Shown here: piece by piece, positions 8,984 through 17,296 of the stretch
Layout of the letters: each line of letters starts with the position of its first letter
How positions within the stretch are numbered: the first letter of the stretch is position 1
From: Mucilaginibacter dorajii
GTDB lineage: Bacteria; Bacteroidota; Bacteroidia; Sphingobacteriales; Sphingobacteriaceae
Reading direction: 5' to 3'
Length of the DNA stretch: 64,000 nt
NCBI RefSeq assembly: GCF_024808255.1
Contig: NZ_JANTYS010000009.1
Coordinates: forward strand, 1 to 64,000
Made by a program: the position numbers and the translations under genes
The notes under the pieces: generated by a model
What the model saw: the letters and a program-made list of their open reading frames with translations, nothing else
Databases searched by the model: none
Told to the model about the DNA's origin: nothing

Positions 8984-9814
8984 ATGCAAAACGTAACTTT
9001 TTACACCAACGCAATACTGGCCTGGCTTAGCACTTTTGGCCTTAATTTATTGAGCTCGCTATTGGTATTTGTAATTGGCCTTTATCTTATTAACTGGATA
9101 GGGCGCCTGCTTAACACATCTATGGCCAAGGGAAAAATTGATGTTTCACTTCAATCTTTTTTTAGCAGCCTGATGATGGCCGGCTTACGGGTATTATTAC
9201 TAATAACCGTTGCCGGTATGCTGGGCATACAAACCACATCATTTGTAGCCATTATTGGCGCACTTGGCCTGGCGGTTGGCCTGGCTTTGCAGGGTTCATT
9301 GGCAAACTTTGCAGGCGGCGTACTTATTCTGGTATTTAAGCCCTTTAAAATAGGTGATATCATTGAATCGCAGGGGCAAACCGGGGCGGTAATTGAAATC
9401 CAGATTTTTAATACCATACTGCTCACTCCCGATAACAGAACAGTTATACTGGCCAACGGGGCGGTATCAAATAACACGGTAGTTAATTTTAGCAGGCATG
9501 GTAACATCCGTGTAGATATTTCATTGGAGATTAAGCCGCAAAACGATATGGATTTGGTACGTAAGATAGTTATTGACGCGTGTCTTAGCCATCCGCTGGT
9601 TTTAGCCGACCCAACACCTGTTGTAAACATATCTAAAATAAATGACGGAAAAATAACCCTTGGCATATGCCCTTTTACACAGGCACATGATTACTGGACA
9701 GTATTTTTTGGCACCCAGGAGCTTATCAAAAAAGCTTTTGAAGAACATCAAATAGATTTACCCGCGCCACATTTGTTTGTTACCCAAATGCCACATGTGG
9801 CCTCAAACGCTTAG
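8984..9814 (+). CDS. small-conductance mechanosensitive channel (MscS family)
   Basis: Read from the ATG at 8984 the product is 276 residues, close to E. coli MscS. Two N-terminal helices are followed by the pore helix signature GALGLAVGLALQGSLANFAGG (about 90-110) and the beta-domain motif FKPFKIGDIIE. The cytoplasmic alpha/beta domain completes the protein. MscS channels open under membrane tension and release solutes on osmotic downshock. The alternative start at 8912 would add 24 residues that lack family similarity. It is monocistronic. Confidence 0.92.
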   Translation: MQNVTFYTNAILAWLSTFGLNLLSSLLVFVIGLYLINWIGRLLNTSMAKGKIDVSLQSFFSSLMMAGLRVLLLITVAGMLGIQTTSFVAIIGALGLAVGLALQGSLANFAGGVLILVFKPFKIGDIIESQGQTGAVIEIQIFNTILLTPDNRTVILANGAVSNNTVVNFSRHGNIRVDISLEIKPQNDMDLVRKIVIDACLSHPLVLADPTPVVNISKINDGKITLGICPFTQAHDYWTVFFGTQELIKKAFEEHQIDLPAPHLFVTQMPHVASNA

Positions 9815-10390
9815 TCATTTACAAGGCTTTTTATAGCGATGGGTTTGAAACCTTGAGTGTTCGAAAGATTTTTTATTCCCTCCCAGCGGGAGGGTGCAAT
9901 GCCATTAAGTTAAGAAAAATATTAAAAATTTAATTTCGCGCAAAAACGCCAGGACGCTAAGAAAAAAAAAGCAAATCACTTTGCGCCTCCGCGTCTTTGC
10001 GCGAAAAACCTCTTAACTCAATGACATTGCCTCCTTACCCCGAGGAAGGAATCGCACATCCCCATACTCTTTTCTTCTTTCGAACACTCAAGATTTCAAA
10101 CCCATCGCTATCTGGCAGAAAATGCAATAACCCTGCTTATCCTCCCTATTTGCGGCCATTGCCATTTTGATAACCTATTCATAAATGACACTTTGCTTAA
10201 ATTGCGAATTACGCAATCCCACCTTATCCCCTCAACTAATGTAGCGGTTGCTACTTGACCCCAACCCGGTTAAACCCACCAATACCAACATCATTTATAT
10301 CAATTTTTTGGTACTTGTTTGTTTTTATGAAGATGCTGGCCGATGTTAATTTCCATAAACCGTTAAAAAACATTTATTTTGTAGCTTTTA
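9815..10390. repeat. nested inverted-repeat elements in a gene-free gap
   Basis: The outer element is bounded by 36-bp inverted repeats at 9833-9868 and 10076-10111 that match at 35 of 36 positions. Inside it, 9896-10030 is a second palindromic element of 135 bp (ends GCAATG/CATTGC, arms containing TTCGCGCAAA and TTTGCGCGAA). A close relative of the inner element is at 15971-16099. The rest, 10112-10390, is AT-rich leader DNA for the sigma factor gene with no clear feature. Confidence 0.8.
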
Positions 10391-10963
10391 ATGACCAATT
10401 TTATTAAACCAGGCAAAACAGGCACATCAACAGATGAAGAACTGCTTAGTACATACCGCAATAACGGCGATGTAGCGGCTTTGGGGGCACTATATGAAAG
10501 ATATATGCCCCTGGTTTATGGCGTTTGTTTAAAATACCTGAAAGATGAAGACCTGGCCAAAGATGCGGTGATGGGTATTTTTGAAGAACTGGTAGAAAAA
10601 GTTAAAAAACACGAGATCAGCATATTCAAAAACTGGCTTTATGTACTTGGGCGCAATTATTGCTTAATGCAGTTAAGGGCAGGCAAAAAGTTAAACGTGG
10701 TTAATTTAGACGAGGTTATGGAATTTACCCCGCTTTTGCATCCTGAAGATGATAACCGCGAAGAAGCTTACAAGGCTTTGGAAACATGTATTGATAAACT
10801 GGCCGGCGCGCAAAAACAAAGCATCGATCTGTTTTATTTAAAAGAGAAGTGTTACAAGGAAATAGCCGAACTAACCGGCTTTACCCTTAACGAAGTAAAA
10901 AGTTATATACAAAACGGCAAACGCAATCTTAAAATTTGCCTGGATAAAAACAGTGGAAACTAA
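10391..10963 (+). CDS. ECF-type RNA polymerase sigma factor
   Basis: The 190-residue protein has sigma-70 region 2 (about 25-90, with LYERYMPLVYGVCLKYLKDEDLAKDAV) and region 4 (about 125-180, with IDLFYLKEKCYKEIAELTGFTLNEVKSYIQNGKRNL). It lacks regions 1 and 3, as ECF factors do. Its last 11 nt overlap the GTG start of the next gene, so the two are almost surely translationally coupled, and the partner is the likely anti-sigma factor. The target regulon cannot be read from the sequence. Confidence 0.92.
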   Translation: MTNFIKPGKTGTSTDEELLSTYRNNGDVAALGALYERYMPLVYGVCLKYLKDEDLAKDAVMGIFEELVEKVKKHEISIFKNWLYVLGRNYCLMQLRAGKKLNVVNLDEVMEFTPLLHPEDDNREEAYKALETCIDKLAGAQKQSIDLFYLKEKCYKEIAELTGFTLNEVKSYIQNGKRNLKICLDKNSGN

Positions 10964-12326
10964 AAAGGCCAACATATTGCAGATCAGGAAGTACCTTAAC
11001 GGGGAGCTTGATGCCAAAGCTATGCACCGGCTTGAACGTGAAGCGCTTGACGATCCTTTTTTAATGGATGCCCTGGAAGGCTTTGAAACTGTGCCTACAG
11101 ACCAGCAAGCCAATCTTGCCGATTTAAGCGGTCGTTTACAACAACGTGTTGCGCCGCCACAAAAAGGCCGGGTTATTGCCTGGCGCACATGGTCAATAGC
11201 TGCATCGGTATTGTTGGTATTAACCATTGGTGGCTTGTGGTTAAAAAAAGCGCCCCCTGTTCAGGAAAATAAACAAATCGCGCTCAACAAAGCGGAAGAC
11301 AAAGCAATAACACCGGATAAAGCTCCCGTTGCGGATAATACAAAAGTAGAGCTTAAAGATACCGTTGCCGCAAAACCTTCCAGTACACCCACTGCTTTGT
11401 TAGCCAACGCTACTCAAAAACAAACGATAATTAAACCAGGCGATAAATCAGTTTATCAGCAGGAGATCTCGGCAAGCGACAATAAGAACGCGACAGCCGT
11501 TGCTACACTTAAAGAGGTGCCAATAACTGCGCCGGTTACCGAACCTGCTGCTGGAAACAAACCCGAAAACCCGGCCTTAAGCGAAATTGTTGCCTTAAAC
11601 TATAATGATAAAAAAGCCGATACCCTGGCCATGCTTGCAAAAAGGGCAAAAGACAAAGCATCTATACCACTTGAATCAAAACTACAGGGCAAGGTTGATG
11701 GCGTAACAACGCTGACATCAAGGGAATCAAATTCGGGCTATAGCTACAACAGTATCTCGGGCATCATCAGGGCAAAAAATGATGGATCGCCGGTTATTGG
11801 GGCGGCCATCCGGATGCAGGGCACTAATAAAAGCACAGTAACCGATGCTAATGGCTACTTCGCCATGCCTGCAACCGGTAAAAAGGAAACATTGGAAATA
11901 GCCTCCATTGGCTATCAGCCCAAACAAATCAGCGTCAAAAGCGGCGATAGTTTAAAAGTAGAGCTCAACCCAAACGGCGCGCTTAATGAAGTGGTAGCTG
12001 TTGGTTATGGCACCAAAAAGAATGCTGACGATGAACCTGTGCCTGTTGTATCTGCCCATCCGCAGGGCTCTATGAGCGCATTTAAAAAATACCTGCAAGC
12101 CAACGCCGTACTTCCCGATGGCGATGTAACCGGCACAGTTAGCGTTACATTCACCGTTGAAAACAACGGCTCATTAAGCGATTTCAAGATCAAGAAAAGC
12201 CTTAGTCCCGCGGCCGATCAAAAAGCAATCGACCTGATCAAAGCAGGCCCCACATGGATAGGCAGCAGCAATGGTAATGCCGAACAGGTTAGTGTTAAGG
12301 TAAAGTTTCTGAAAAAGCAGAATTAA
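10953..12326 (+). CDS. putative anti-sigma/TonB hybrid membrane protein
   Basis: The 457-residue product starts at a GTG inside the sigma gene. Residues 1-60 form a short cytoplasmic helical region, and one membrane helix lies at about 73-93. A long Ala/Lys/Pro-rich periplasmic linker spans about 95-260. A carboxypeptidase-regulatory-like beta domain (about 268-335) is followed by LNEVVAVGYGT, the sequence normally seen at the TonB-box/plug junction of SusC proteins. A TonB C-terminal-like domain (about 365-457, LPDGDVTGTVSVTFTVENNG) ends the protein. The topology suits an anti-sigma factor that also contacts outer-membrane receptors. That role is inference. Confidence 0.75.
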   Translation: METKKANILQIRKYLNGELDAKAMHRLEREALDDPFLMDALEGFETVPTDQQANLADLSGRLQQRVAPPQKGRVIAWRTWSIAASVLLVLTIGGLWLKKAPPVQENKQIALNKAEDKAITPDKAPVADNTKVELKDTVAAKPSSTPTALLANATQKQTIIKPGDKSVYQQEISASDNKNATAVATLKEVPITAPVTEPAAGNKPENPALSEIVALNYNDKKADTLAMLAKRAKDKASIPLESKLQGKVDGVTTLTSRESNSGYSYNSISGIIRAKNDGSPVIGAAIRMQGTNKSTVTDANGYFAMPATGKKETLEIASIGYQPKQISVKSGDSLKVELNPNGALNEVVAVGYGTKKNADDEPVPVVSAHPQGSMSAFKKYLQANAVLPDGDVTGTVSVTFTVENNGSLSDFKIKKSLSPAADQKAIDLIKAGPTWIGSSNGNAEQVSVKVKFLKKQN

Positions 12327-12366
12327 GAGTCAAGAACCAAGAATCAAGACCGAAGCTCCCGTTTGG

Positions 12367-12681
12367 TCAAAAATATTCGCTTAATAAACCTTTTAGGGTA
12401 TCTATTAGTTCCGGATCATTGTATTGATAATTATCTTCGATATCAAGTACAATGATCTTTTTGCCGGTTAGTTCAAAACGCTGTTTTAGCAATTCTTTGT
12501 GGCGGCGTTTCATCACAAATATTACGTCAACTTTATCAATCATTTTTTGATTTACGCGGATGCGCGCTTTATCGCTTGTGCCTGCCGAATAGGCGGTATG
12601 ATCAGGATGATCTTTAAACAATAGCTCGGCAGTGGGGCTGCGCCATTGGTTTTTACTGCAGATGAAAAGGAGGTTGGCCAA
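12367..12681 (-). CDS. low-molecular-weight phosphotyrosine phosphatase-like protein
   Basis: The 104-residue protein begins with a P-loop, CSKNQWRSPTAE, giving catalytic Cys8 and Arg14 in a CX5RS arrangement. A C-terminal DIEDNYQYNDPEL segment may supply the acid Asp. It is shorter than classical LMW-PTPs (about 150 residues) but fits the compact COG4551-type group. It is 11 nt downstream of the membrane protein gene at 12693-13358 and probably shares its transcript. No tyrosine kinase is nearby, so the substrate is unknown. Confidence 0.85.
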   Translation of the reverse strand: MANLLFICSKNQWRSPTAELLFKDHPDHTAYSAGTSDKARIRVNQKMIDKVDVIFVMKRRHKELLKQRFELTGKKIIVLDIEDNYQYNDPELIDTLKGLLSEYF

Positions 12682-12692
12682 AAGAGATAAAA

Positions 12693-13358
12693 TTAATTCC
12701 CGGTAAAAACCTGCGAAATCCTATAAACAACAATTATCACCGTAACCGCTATGGCTATGTACAAGATCCATTTTCCTTGCTGCCGGTCGTTTTCATTATA
12801 GGCGTACACCCGCTCACCATCGGGGAGTGTTTTTTTGAAGGTTACCAGGTACCAGCCTATAAAAATGCCTAAGGCTCCACCCATTATGGCAAAAATATAG
12901 CCCACAATTATCCACCCGTTTTGTGGTGGCTCGGGTGTTTTAAGTTCTTCCAGTCGCTCCTTTTTAAGATCGGCCAGCATCTTCTCGTTGATGGTGACGC
13001 CTCGTTCTGTTAATATTTTGCGTGCAAGCTGGTAATCAAACGGGCTCCACTCATCGGCTTTGGCTAATACCTCAATCAGCTCGGCGTCGGTAAAGCTGTA
13101 CAGGTAATGCTCCTTATCGGCATTGTTAACATTCTCCAGCTCATTTTCATTCAGCAGTTTGGTTACCCGTTCAAAATCCCCGGCATCTATTTTTACAGAA
13201 TATTGCCTGGTGAGCTCATTACTCCTAAAACCAGGATCAAACGATTGGGCGTTTTCTTCCATGGTATAAGTTATACCATTTGCATCTAATACATCAGTCA
13301 ATGCGTTGGCAAGGGCAATGTCGTCAAATCGTTTAAATAAAATCAATTCGGGTTCCAT
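12693..13358 (-). CDS. DUF2007-like N-domain protein with two C-terminal membrane helices
   Basis: Residues 1-70 (LILFKRFDDIALANALTDVL, then YSVKIDAGDFERV) resemble the small DUF2007/PII-like signalling domain. A helical middle follows, then two membrane helices at about 150-170 and 195-215. The product is 221 residues, has no signal peptide, and is likely anchored with its N-domain in the cytoplasm. The function is unknown. It is upstream of the small phosphatase gene in the same direction with an 11-nt gap. Confidence 0.65.
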   Translation of the reverse strand: MEPELILFKRFDDIALANALTDVLDANGITYTMEENAQSFDPGFRSNELTRQYSVKIDAGDFERVTKLLNENELENVNNADKEHYLYSFTDAELIEVLAKADEWSPFDYQLARKILTERGVTINEKMLADLKKERLEELKTPEPPQNGWIIVGYIFAIMGGALGIFIGWYLVTFKKTLPDGERVYAYNENDRQQGKWILYIAIAVTVIIVVYRISQVFTGN

Positions 13359-13384
13359 AAAGGAGTTTTTAGGTTATAGATAGA

Positions 13385-13900
13385 TCATAAGCCGTTTTTG
13401 GGTATCCAGGCCTGGCTTTTAATGAGCCATTTACCGCTCACATACCTAAAAACAAAGGAAAAGGCACCCTCCTCATTAAACGGATCCCCGTTGATAGTGC
13501 CGGTATATTCAACAGGGACCACCAGGTAGGCCACCTCCTCGGTTTGCTGAAAGATCTTGATCTTTTTTACGTTCACTAAAAAATCTTTGATCTTAAAATC
13601 TTTAACCGCCTTTTGTACCGAGTTTACCCATTGCACGCCGGCCAGTTGCCCATTCCATGAATACGGCTCCTGTTCGTCGGTTACCACCGCATTGGGGGCA
13701 TACATATCAGTAACCTTATCAATATCAAAAGTATAAGATGCTTTTAAAACGGTGTTGATGGTTTGCAAAACCTCGGGCTTTACTTTTTTTACAGTATCCT
13801 CAAGGCTTAAACCAGTCGCAACGGCTTTTTGCCCTGTTATAAACATTAATAACAAGCCCATGCATATCATAACCAACAAGCCCTTCCTCATGATATCCAA
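13385..13900 (-). CDS. exported NTF2/SnoaL-like protein
   Basis: A hydrophobic N-terminus (GLLVMICMGLLLMFITG) looks like a signal peptide. The rest has the cone-shaped NTF2/SnoaL pattern: TINTVLKASYTFDIDKVTDMYAPNAVVTDEQEPYSWNG, a middle strand with VAYLVVPVEYTGTI, and a closing FVFRYVSGKWLIKSQAW. NTF2-like proteins range from enzymes to binding domains, so no reaction is assigned. An internal ATG at 13891 could also be the start. It is 26 nt upstream of the DUF2007-like gene. Confidence 0.75.
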   Translation of the reverse strand: MDIMRKGLLVMICMGLLLMFITGQKAVATGLSLEDTVKKVKPEVLQTINTVLKASYTFDIDKVTDMYAPNAVVTDEQEPYSWNGQLAGVQWVNSVQKAVKDFKIKDFLVNVKKIKIFQQTEEVAYLVVPVEYTGTINGDPFNEEGAFSFVFRYVSGKWLIKSQAWIPKNGL

Positions 13901-13981
13901 AAATTGTAATTCATTTCATTTGCCATTGCGTTTATAAAGTTAAGCATCAATCCGCGATATAGCAATATCAATGTTCCACCA

Positions 13982-15289
13982 TTATTTTCCTTTACCTGCC
14001 ATATAATCAAGCGTTAAATTACACAAGGCTTTTACACCTAACGCAAAACCACTTTCGTCAATATAAAAATCGGGTGTGTGGTGCGATGGTGCTTTAAGCG
14101 GGTCGCCACCTTTGGGCATGCCTCCTAAAAAAATAAATAGTCCCGGTACTTTTTCCTGGTAAAAGCTAAAATCTTCGGCACCGGTAACGGGTGGTTTAAG
14201 CAATACATTGGCTGCGCCCGCGGTTTGCTGCAAAGTGGGCAGCATCTTTTGCATCAGTTCGGGGTTATTGTACGTAACCGGGTAATGGGTACTGTAGGGT
14301 ATCTTTACTTCGGCAGTAGCGCCCTGGGCTTCGGCCGTTTTGGTAGCGATCTGCGTAACACGATCAACCAGCAACTTTTCATCCGCAGCCGTAAACGCAC
14401 GCAGGGTGCCTAACATTTCCACGCTTTCGGGGATGATGTTTGAGCGGTTACCGCCTTTTATAGCACCAATGGTTACTACAGCAGGGTTTTCGGTTACGTT
14501 GATATTGCGACTTACAATGGTTTGCAGGTTGTTGATGATCTCGGCAGATACCACAATAGGGTCAACGCTCGACCATGGGTAAGCCCCGTGCGCCGACCGC
14601 CCCTTTACGATGATTTGCATATCATTAACACCGGCCATGGTGCCGCCCGGGCGATAGGTTATTTTACCAACTTCGGTTTGTGAATTGATGTGGAGGCCAA
14701 ATACTACGTCGACCTTTGGGTTTTCAAGCACGCCTTCTTTTACCATTTCCTCGGCGCCGCCTTTCTGACCAGGCTCTACGCCCTCTTCAGCGGGTTGAAA
14801 TATGAATTTTACGGTGCCGTGCAGCTCGCTTTTCATTGACGACAGCACCTGGGCCACGGCCATCAGAATGGCCATATGTGAATCGTGCCCGCAAGCATGC
14901 ATCACCCCTACTTCCTGTCCATTATACGTAGTTTTTACTTTTGATGCAAAAGGCACATCGGTGCGTTCAACAACGGGTAAGCCATCCATATCTGCCCGTA
15001 AGGCCACAACCGGACCGGGCTTCCCTCCCTTTAAAATACCCACTACCCCGGTGGTAGCTATACCGGTTTGCACCTCGATACCGAGCGACTGCAAATGTTT
15101 AGCTATAATGGCCGATGTGCGCACCTCATGGTTACCCAGTTCCGGATGTTCATGAAAATCGCGCCGCCAGGCTATTACCTGGCTTTGCAGGGCATCTGCC
15201 TTATTGCTTACCTGTGCTTTTTGCGCTGCGTTTTGCGCAAATAAGGGTATCGAAAAAAATAAAAATATGGGGAGTAGTTGTGCTTTCAT
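13982..15289 (-). CDS. exported M20-family amidohydrolase/peptidase
   Basis: The ATG at 15289 is preferred because it starts directly at a signal peptide (MKAQLLPIFLFFSIPLFAQ); an upstream frame start at 15322 only adds 11 residues. The 435-residue product has M20D features: FHEHPELG, DMDGLPV, HACGHDSHMA, QPAEEG and the C-terminal GAEDFSFY. Relatives hydrolyse N-acyl amino acids, hippurate or indole-acetyl amino acids with two metal ions. The predicted export suggests use of amide substrates in the periplasm. It is monocistronic. Confidence 0.92.
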   Translation of the reverse strand: MKAQLLPIFLFFSIPLFAQNAAQKAQVSNKADALQSQVIAWRRDFHEHPELGNHEVRTSAIIAKHLQSLGIEVQTGIATTGVVGILKGGKPGPVVALRADMDGLPVVERTDVPFASKVKTTYNGQEVGVMHACGHDSHMAILMAVAQVLSSMKSELHGTVKFIFQPAEEGVEPGQKGGAEEMVKEGVLENPKVDVVFGLHINSQTEVGKITYRPGGTMAGVNDMQIIVKGRSAHGAYPWSSVDPIVVSAEIINNLQTIVSRNINVTENPAVVTIGAIKGGNRSNIIPESVEMLGTLRAFTAADEKLLVDRVTQIATKTAEAQGATAEVKIPYSTHYPVTYNNPELMQKMLPTLQQTAGAANVLLKPPVTGAEDFSFYQEKVPGLFIFLGGMPKGGDPLKAPSHHTPDFYIDESGFALGVKALCNLTLDYMAGKGK

Positions 15290-15399
15290 CCAGGGGCTTT
15301 TTTGAACAGTTAATATAAGCACAATACTTCGAAATATAGCACCACAGTTCCAAAAGCAGAAAGCTAAAGGCAGAAAGCCAAATTAACGCCTGGCTTTAT

Positions 15400-15861
15400 T
15401 TATTTAACTGCGGTTACATCAATATCAAAAACCAGTATAGAATTGCCTGGAATTGGGCCATTAGCACTTGGGCCATACCCCAGCGCCGATGGCGCTATCA
15501 ATAATATACTTCCCCCTGCCTTTACATGTGGGATTCCTATTTGCCAGGCCTTTACTAAATTGGCTAACGGGCTTGTAAAGCCATTAGCAGCATCAAACGG
15601 CGGGCCGTTAATAAGCTTGCCCCTGTAATTTACAGTAACAGTTGAATTTGCTGTTGCATTAGCGCCCGTACCCTCTTTAACTACCTGGTAATATAAGCCC
15701 GATGAATCTTTAACGGCTTTGATTAAAGGGTTATTGGAGAGGTAAACCCTAATGAGTGAATCATCCGTTCGGGCTTGCTTTATAGCATCAACAGGTGGTG
15801 TGTTGGTACAGGATGCCAGGGTAACAATTGCAACAAATGCAATCAATAATAAATTCTTCAT
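15400..15861 (-). CDS. FKBP-type peptidyl-prolyl isomerase lipoprotein, copy 1
   Basis: The 153-residue protein has a lipobox (TLASC, Cys18) and a C-terminal FKBP domain (about 65-153) with VNYRGKLI, FDAANG, AWQIGIP, ALGYG and SILVFDIDV. These are the usual pocket positions, although the conserved VIPGW motif reads VKAWQ. FKBPs catalyse prolyl cis-trans isomerisation; here the lipid anchor points to a periplasmic folding role. It is the last of three tandem paralogues read on the minus strand (next copies at 16103-16582 and 16749-17228). Confidence 0.9.
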   Translation of the reverse strand: MKNLLLIAFVAIVTLASCTNTPPVDAIKQARTDDSLIRVYLSNNPLIKAVKDSSGLYYQVVKEGTGANATANSTVTVNYRGKLINGPPFDAANGFTSPLANLVKAWQIGIPHVKAGGSILLIAPSALGYGPSANGPIPGNSILVFDIDVTAVK

Positions 15862-15970
15862 CTTTCTTTTAAATCTCTGCGGCTAAAACTACAGAAATAT
15901 AGCCATAAAAAAGGCCCGGCGATGCATCATCCCGGGCTTTGATATTTTAAATGGCTGAGGTTGAGCCCCA

Positions 15971-16099
15971 GTGTCATTAAGTTAAGAAAAATATTAAAAA
16001 TTTAATTTCGCGCAAAGACGCCAGGACGCTAAGAAAAAATAAGCAAATCACTTTGCGCCTCTGCGTCTTTGCGCGAAAAACCTCTTAACTTAATGACAC
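15971..16099. repeat. 129-bp palindromic repeat, second copy
   Basis: The ends form a perfect 17-bp inverted repeat (GTGTCATTAAGTTAAGA at 15971 and its complement ending at 16099), and inside is a second inverted pair built on CGCGCAAAGACGC/GCGTCTTTGCGCG. The whole matches the inner element at 9896-10030 closely. It begins only 3 nt after the stop codon of FKBP copy 2, so it could serve as that gene's transcript end. No coding sequence is present. Confidence 0.85.
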
Positions 16100-16102
16100 C
16101 GG

Positions 16103-16582
16103 TTAAGCCCCCGGCGCTGTTGTATCAATGTTAAATATCAAAACAGAGTTTGCAGGTATTTTGCCATTGGCCGATGTACCATACCCGTAAAGTGAGGGAA
16201 TCAGCATCAGCACTTTAGAGCCGGTAGGTACATGGGGCAATACGATTTGCCAGCCATAAATTAAGGTTCCTAAAACGGCGCTAAAGTTTGTGCTTGAGTC
16301 GAATACGGTACCGTCAAGCAAAGTTCCTGTATAGCTTACTTTAATGGTTGAACTTAGCGTTGGATAAGTTCCTGCTCCCTGGCTGGTGATCTGGTAATAA
16401 CAGCCCAGCGTATCCTTAACATTGGTAATTTCGGGGTGAGCAGCCAGATAGGCCTGGATAGCGGCATCATCCGTTTTGGACTGTTGTATCGCGTTTGATA
16501 TTTCGGGATCGGTTGATTTTGTACACGACCAAAATGAGCAAATACCTAAAGGAAGTAAAATTAAAAATAGAATTTTTTTCAT
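16103..16582 (-). CDS. FKBP-type peptidyl-prolyl isomerase lipoprotein, copy 2
   Basis: The 159-residue paralogue has a lipobox (SFWSC, Cys20), a helical AIQQSKTDDAAIQAYLAAHPE linker shared by all three copies, and an FKBP domain with VSYTGTLLDG, FDSSTN, YGWQIVLP and SLYGYGTSANGKIP. The FDSS motif is the classical active-site aspartate. It is likely anchored in a membrane facing the periplasm. A palindromic repeat fills the gap to copy 1, which may separate its transcription from that gene. Confidence 0.9.
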   Translation of the reverse strand: MKKILFLILLPLGICSFWSCTKSTDPEISNAIQQSKTDDAAIQAYLAAHPEITNVKDTLGCYYQITSQGAGTYPTLSSTIKVSYTGTLLDGTVFDSSTNFSAVLGTLIYGWQIVLPHVPTGSKVLMLIPSLYGYGTSANGKIPANSVLIFNIDTTAPGA

Positions 16583-16748
16583 TTTCTTATAAATCAGTTA
16601 ACATTAAATGGGGTTAAAACACTCGAACGTTACAAATAGCAAAAAATCAAATGGTTATCATCTTAATTTCTGCCATACGTTACGCAAAATATACCGAAGC
16701 ATAAGGTTTAAACACTCATAATAATGGTTAACACCCGGCGGTGTTTGG

Positions 16749-17228
16749 CTAATTGGTTACGCCATTCAGGGTAACTGAAAATATCAGTACCGAATTAGGT
16801 GGGATAACGCCTGCCTGGGCATTACCATAAGCGTAACGGGAAGGACTAATAATAAGCATCTGGCCGCCTACCTTAAGGTAAGGTATAGCAACCTGCCATG
16901 CCGGTATCAGGTTATTTAGGCGGTACACCAAATTTGTACTTGAATCAAATGTAGTACCATTGGTTAACTTACCGGTATAAGCCGCCGTTATGGTGCTTGT
17001 TAAAACCGGCGCAGCACCGGTACCTTGTGTAATTATTTGGTAGTACACGCCTGTGGTATCCTTTACAGCATGAATTTCAGTATGCACTGCAAGATACGAT
17101 TGTATTGTTGCATCGTCAAGAGCAGCTTGTTTTGCGGCGTCAAAAGGAACTACATTATCATTGTTTGATTTAATACAAGATGATAACATGGCGAAGGGAA
17201 GTAATAACAGAAGTAGCGTTCTTTTCAT
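16749..17228 (-). CDS. FKBP-type peptidyl-prolyl isomerase lipoprotein, copy 3
   Basis: The third paralogue (159 residues) has a lipobox (MLSSC, Cys18), the same helical linker, and an FKBP domain with AAYTGKLTNG, FDSSTN, PAWQVAIPYL and SRYAYGNAQAG. PAWQ is closest of the three to the canonical PGW. It is the first of the row on the minus strand, 68 nt downstream of aspS. The three copies differ clearly in sequence, so the duplication is not recent. Confidence 0.9.
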   Translation of the reverse strand: MKRTLLLLLLPFAMLSSCIKSNNDNVVPFDAAKQAALDDATIQSYLAVHTEIHAVKDTTGVYYQIITQGTGAAPVLTSTITAAYTGKLTNGTTFDSSTNLVYRLNNLIPAWQVAIPYLKVGGQMLIISPSRYAYGNAQAGVIPPNSVLIFSVTLNGVTN

Positions 17229-17296
17229 TTTTTATAAGATCAGTTTATTCCCAATACGCTCAAAACTCCATTAACGCTACAGCTGCCAAAACTTAT

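Noticed and set aside
9151..9666. 171-codon open frame antisense to the MscS-like gene
   Set aside because: It mirrors the codon structure of the channel gene, has no signal, domain or start context, and its product shows no family pattern.
9896..10030. Possible CRISPR-like repeats
   Set aside because: The repeats are palindromic, mostly single or paired, without regular spacers, and no cas genes are seen in the window.
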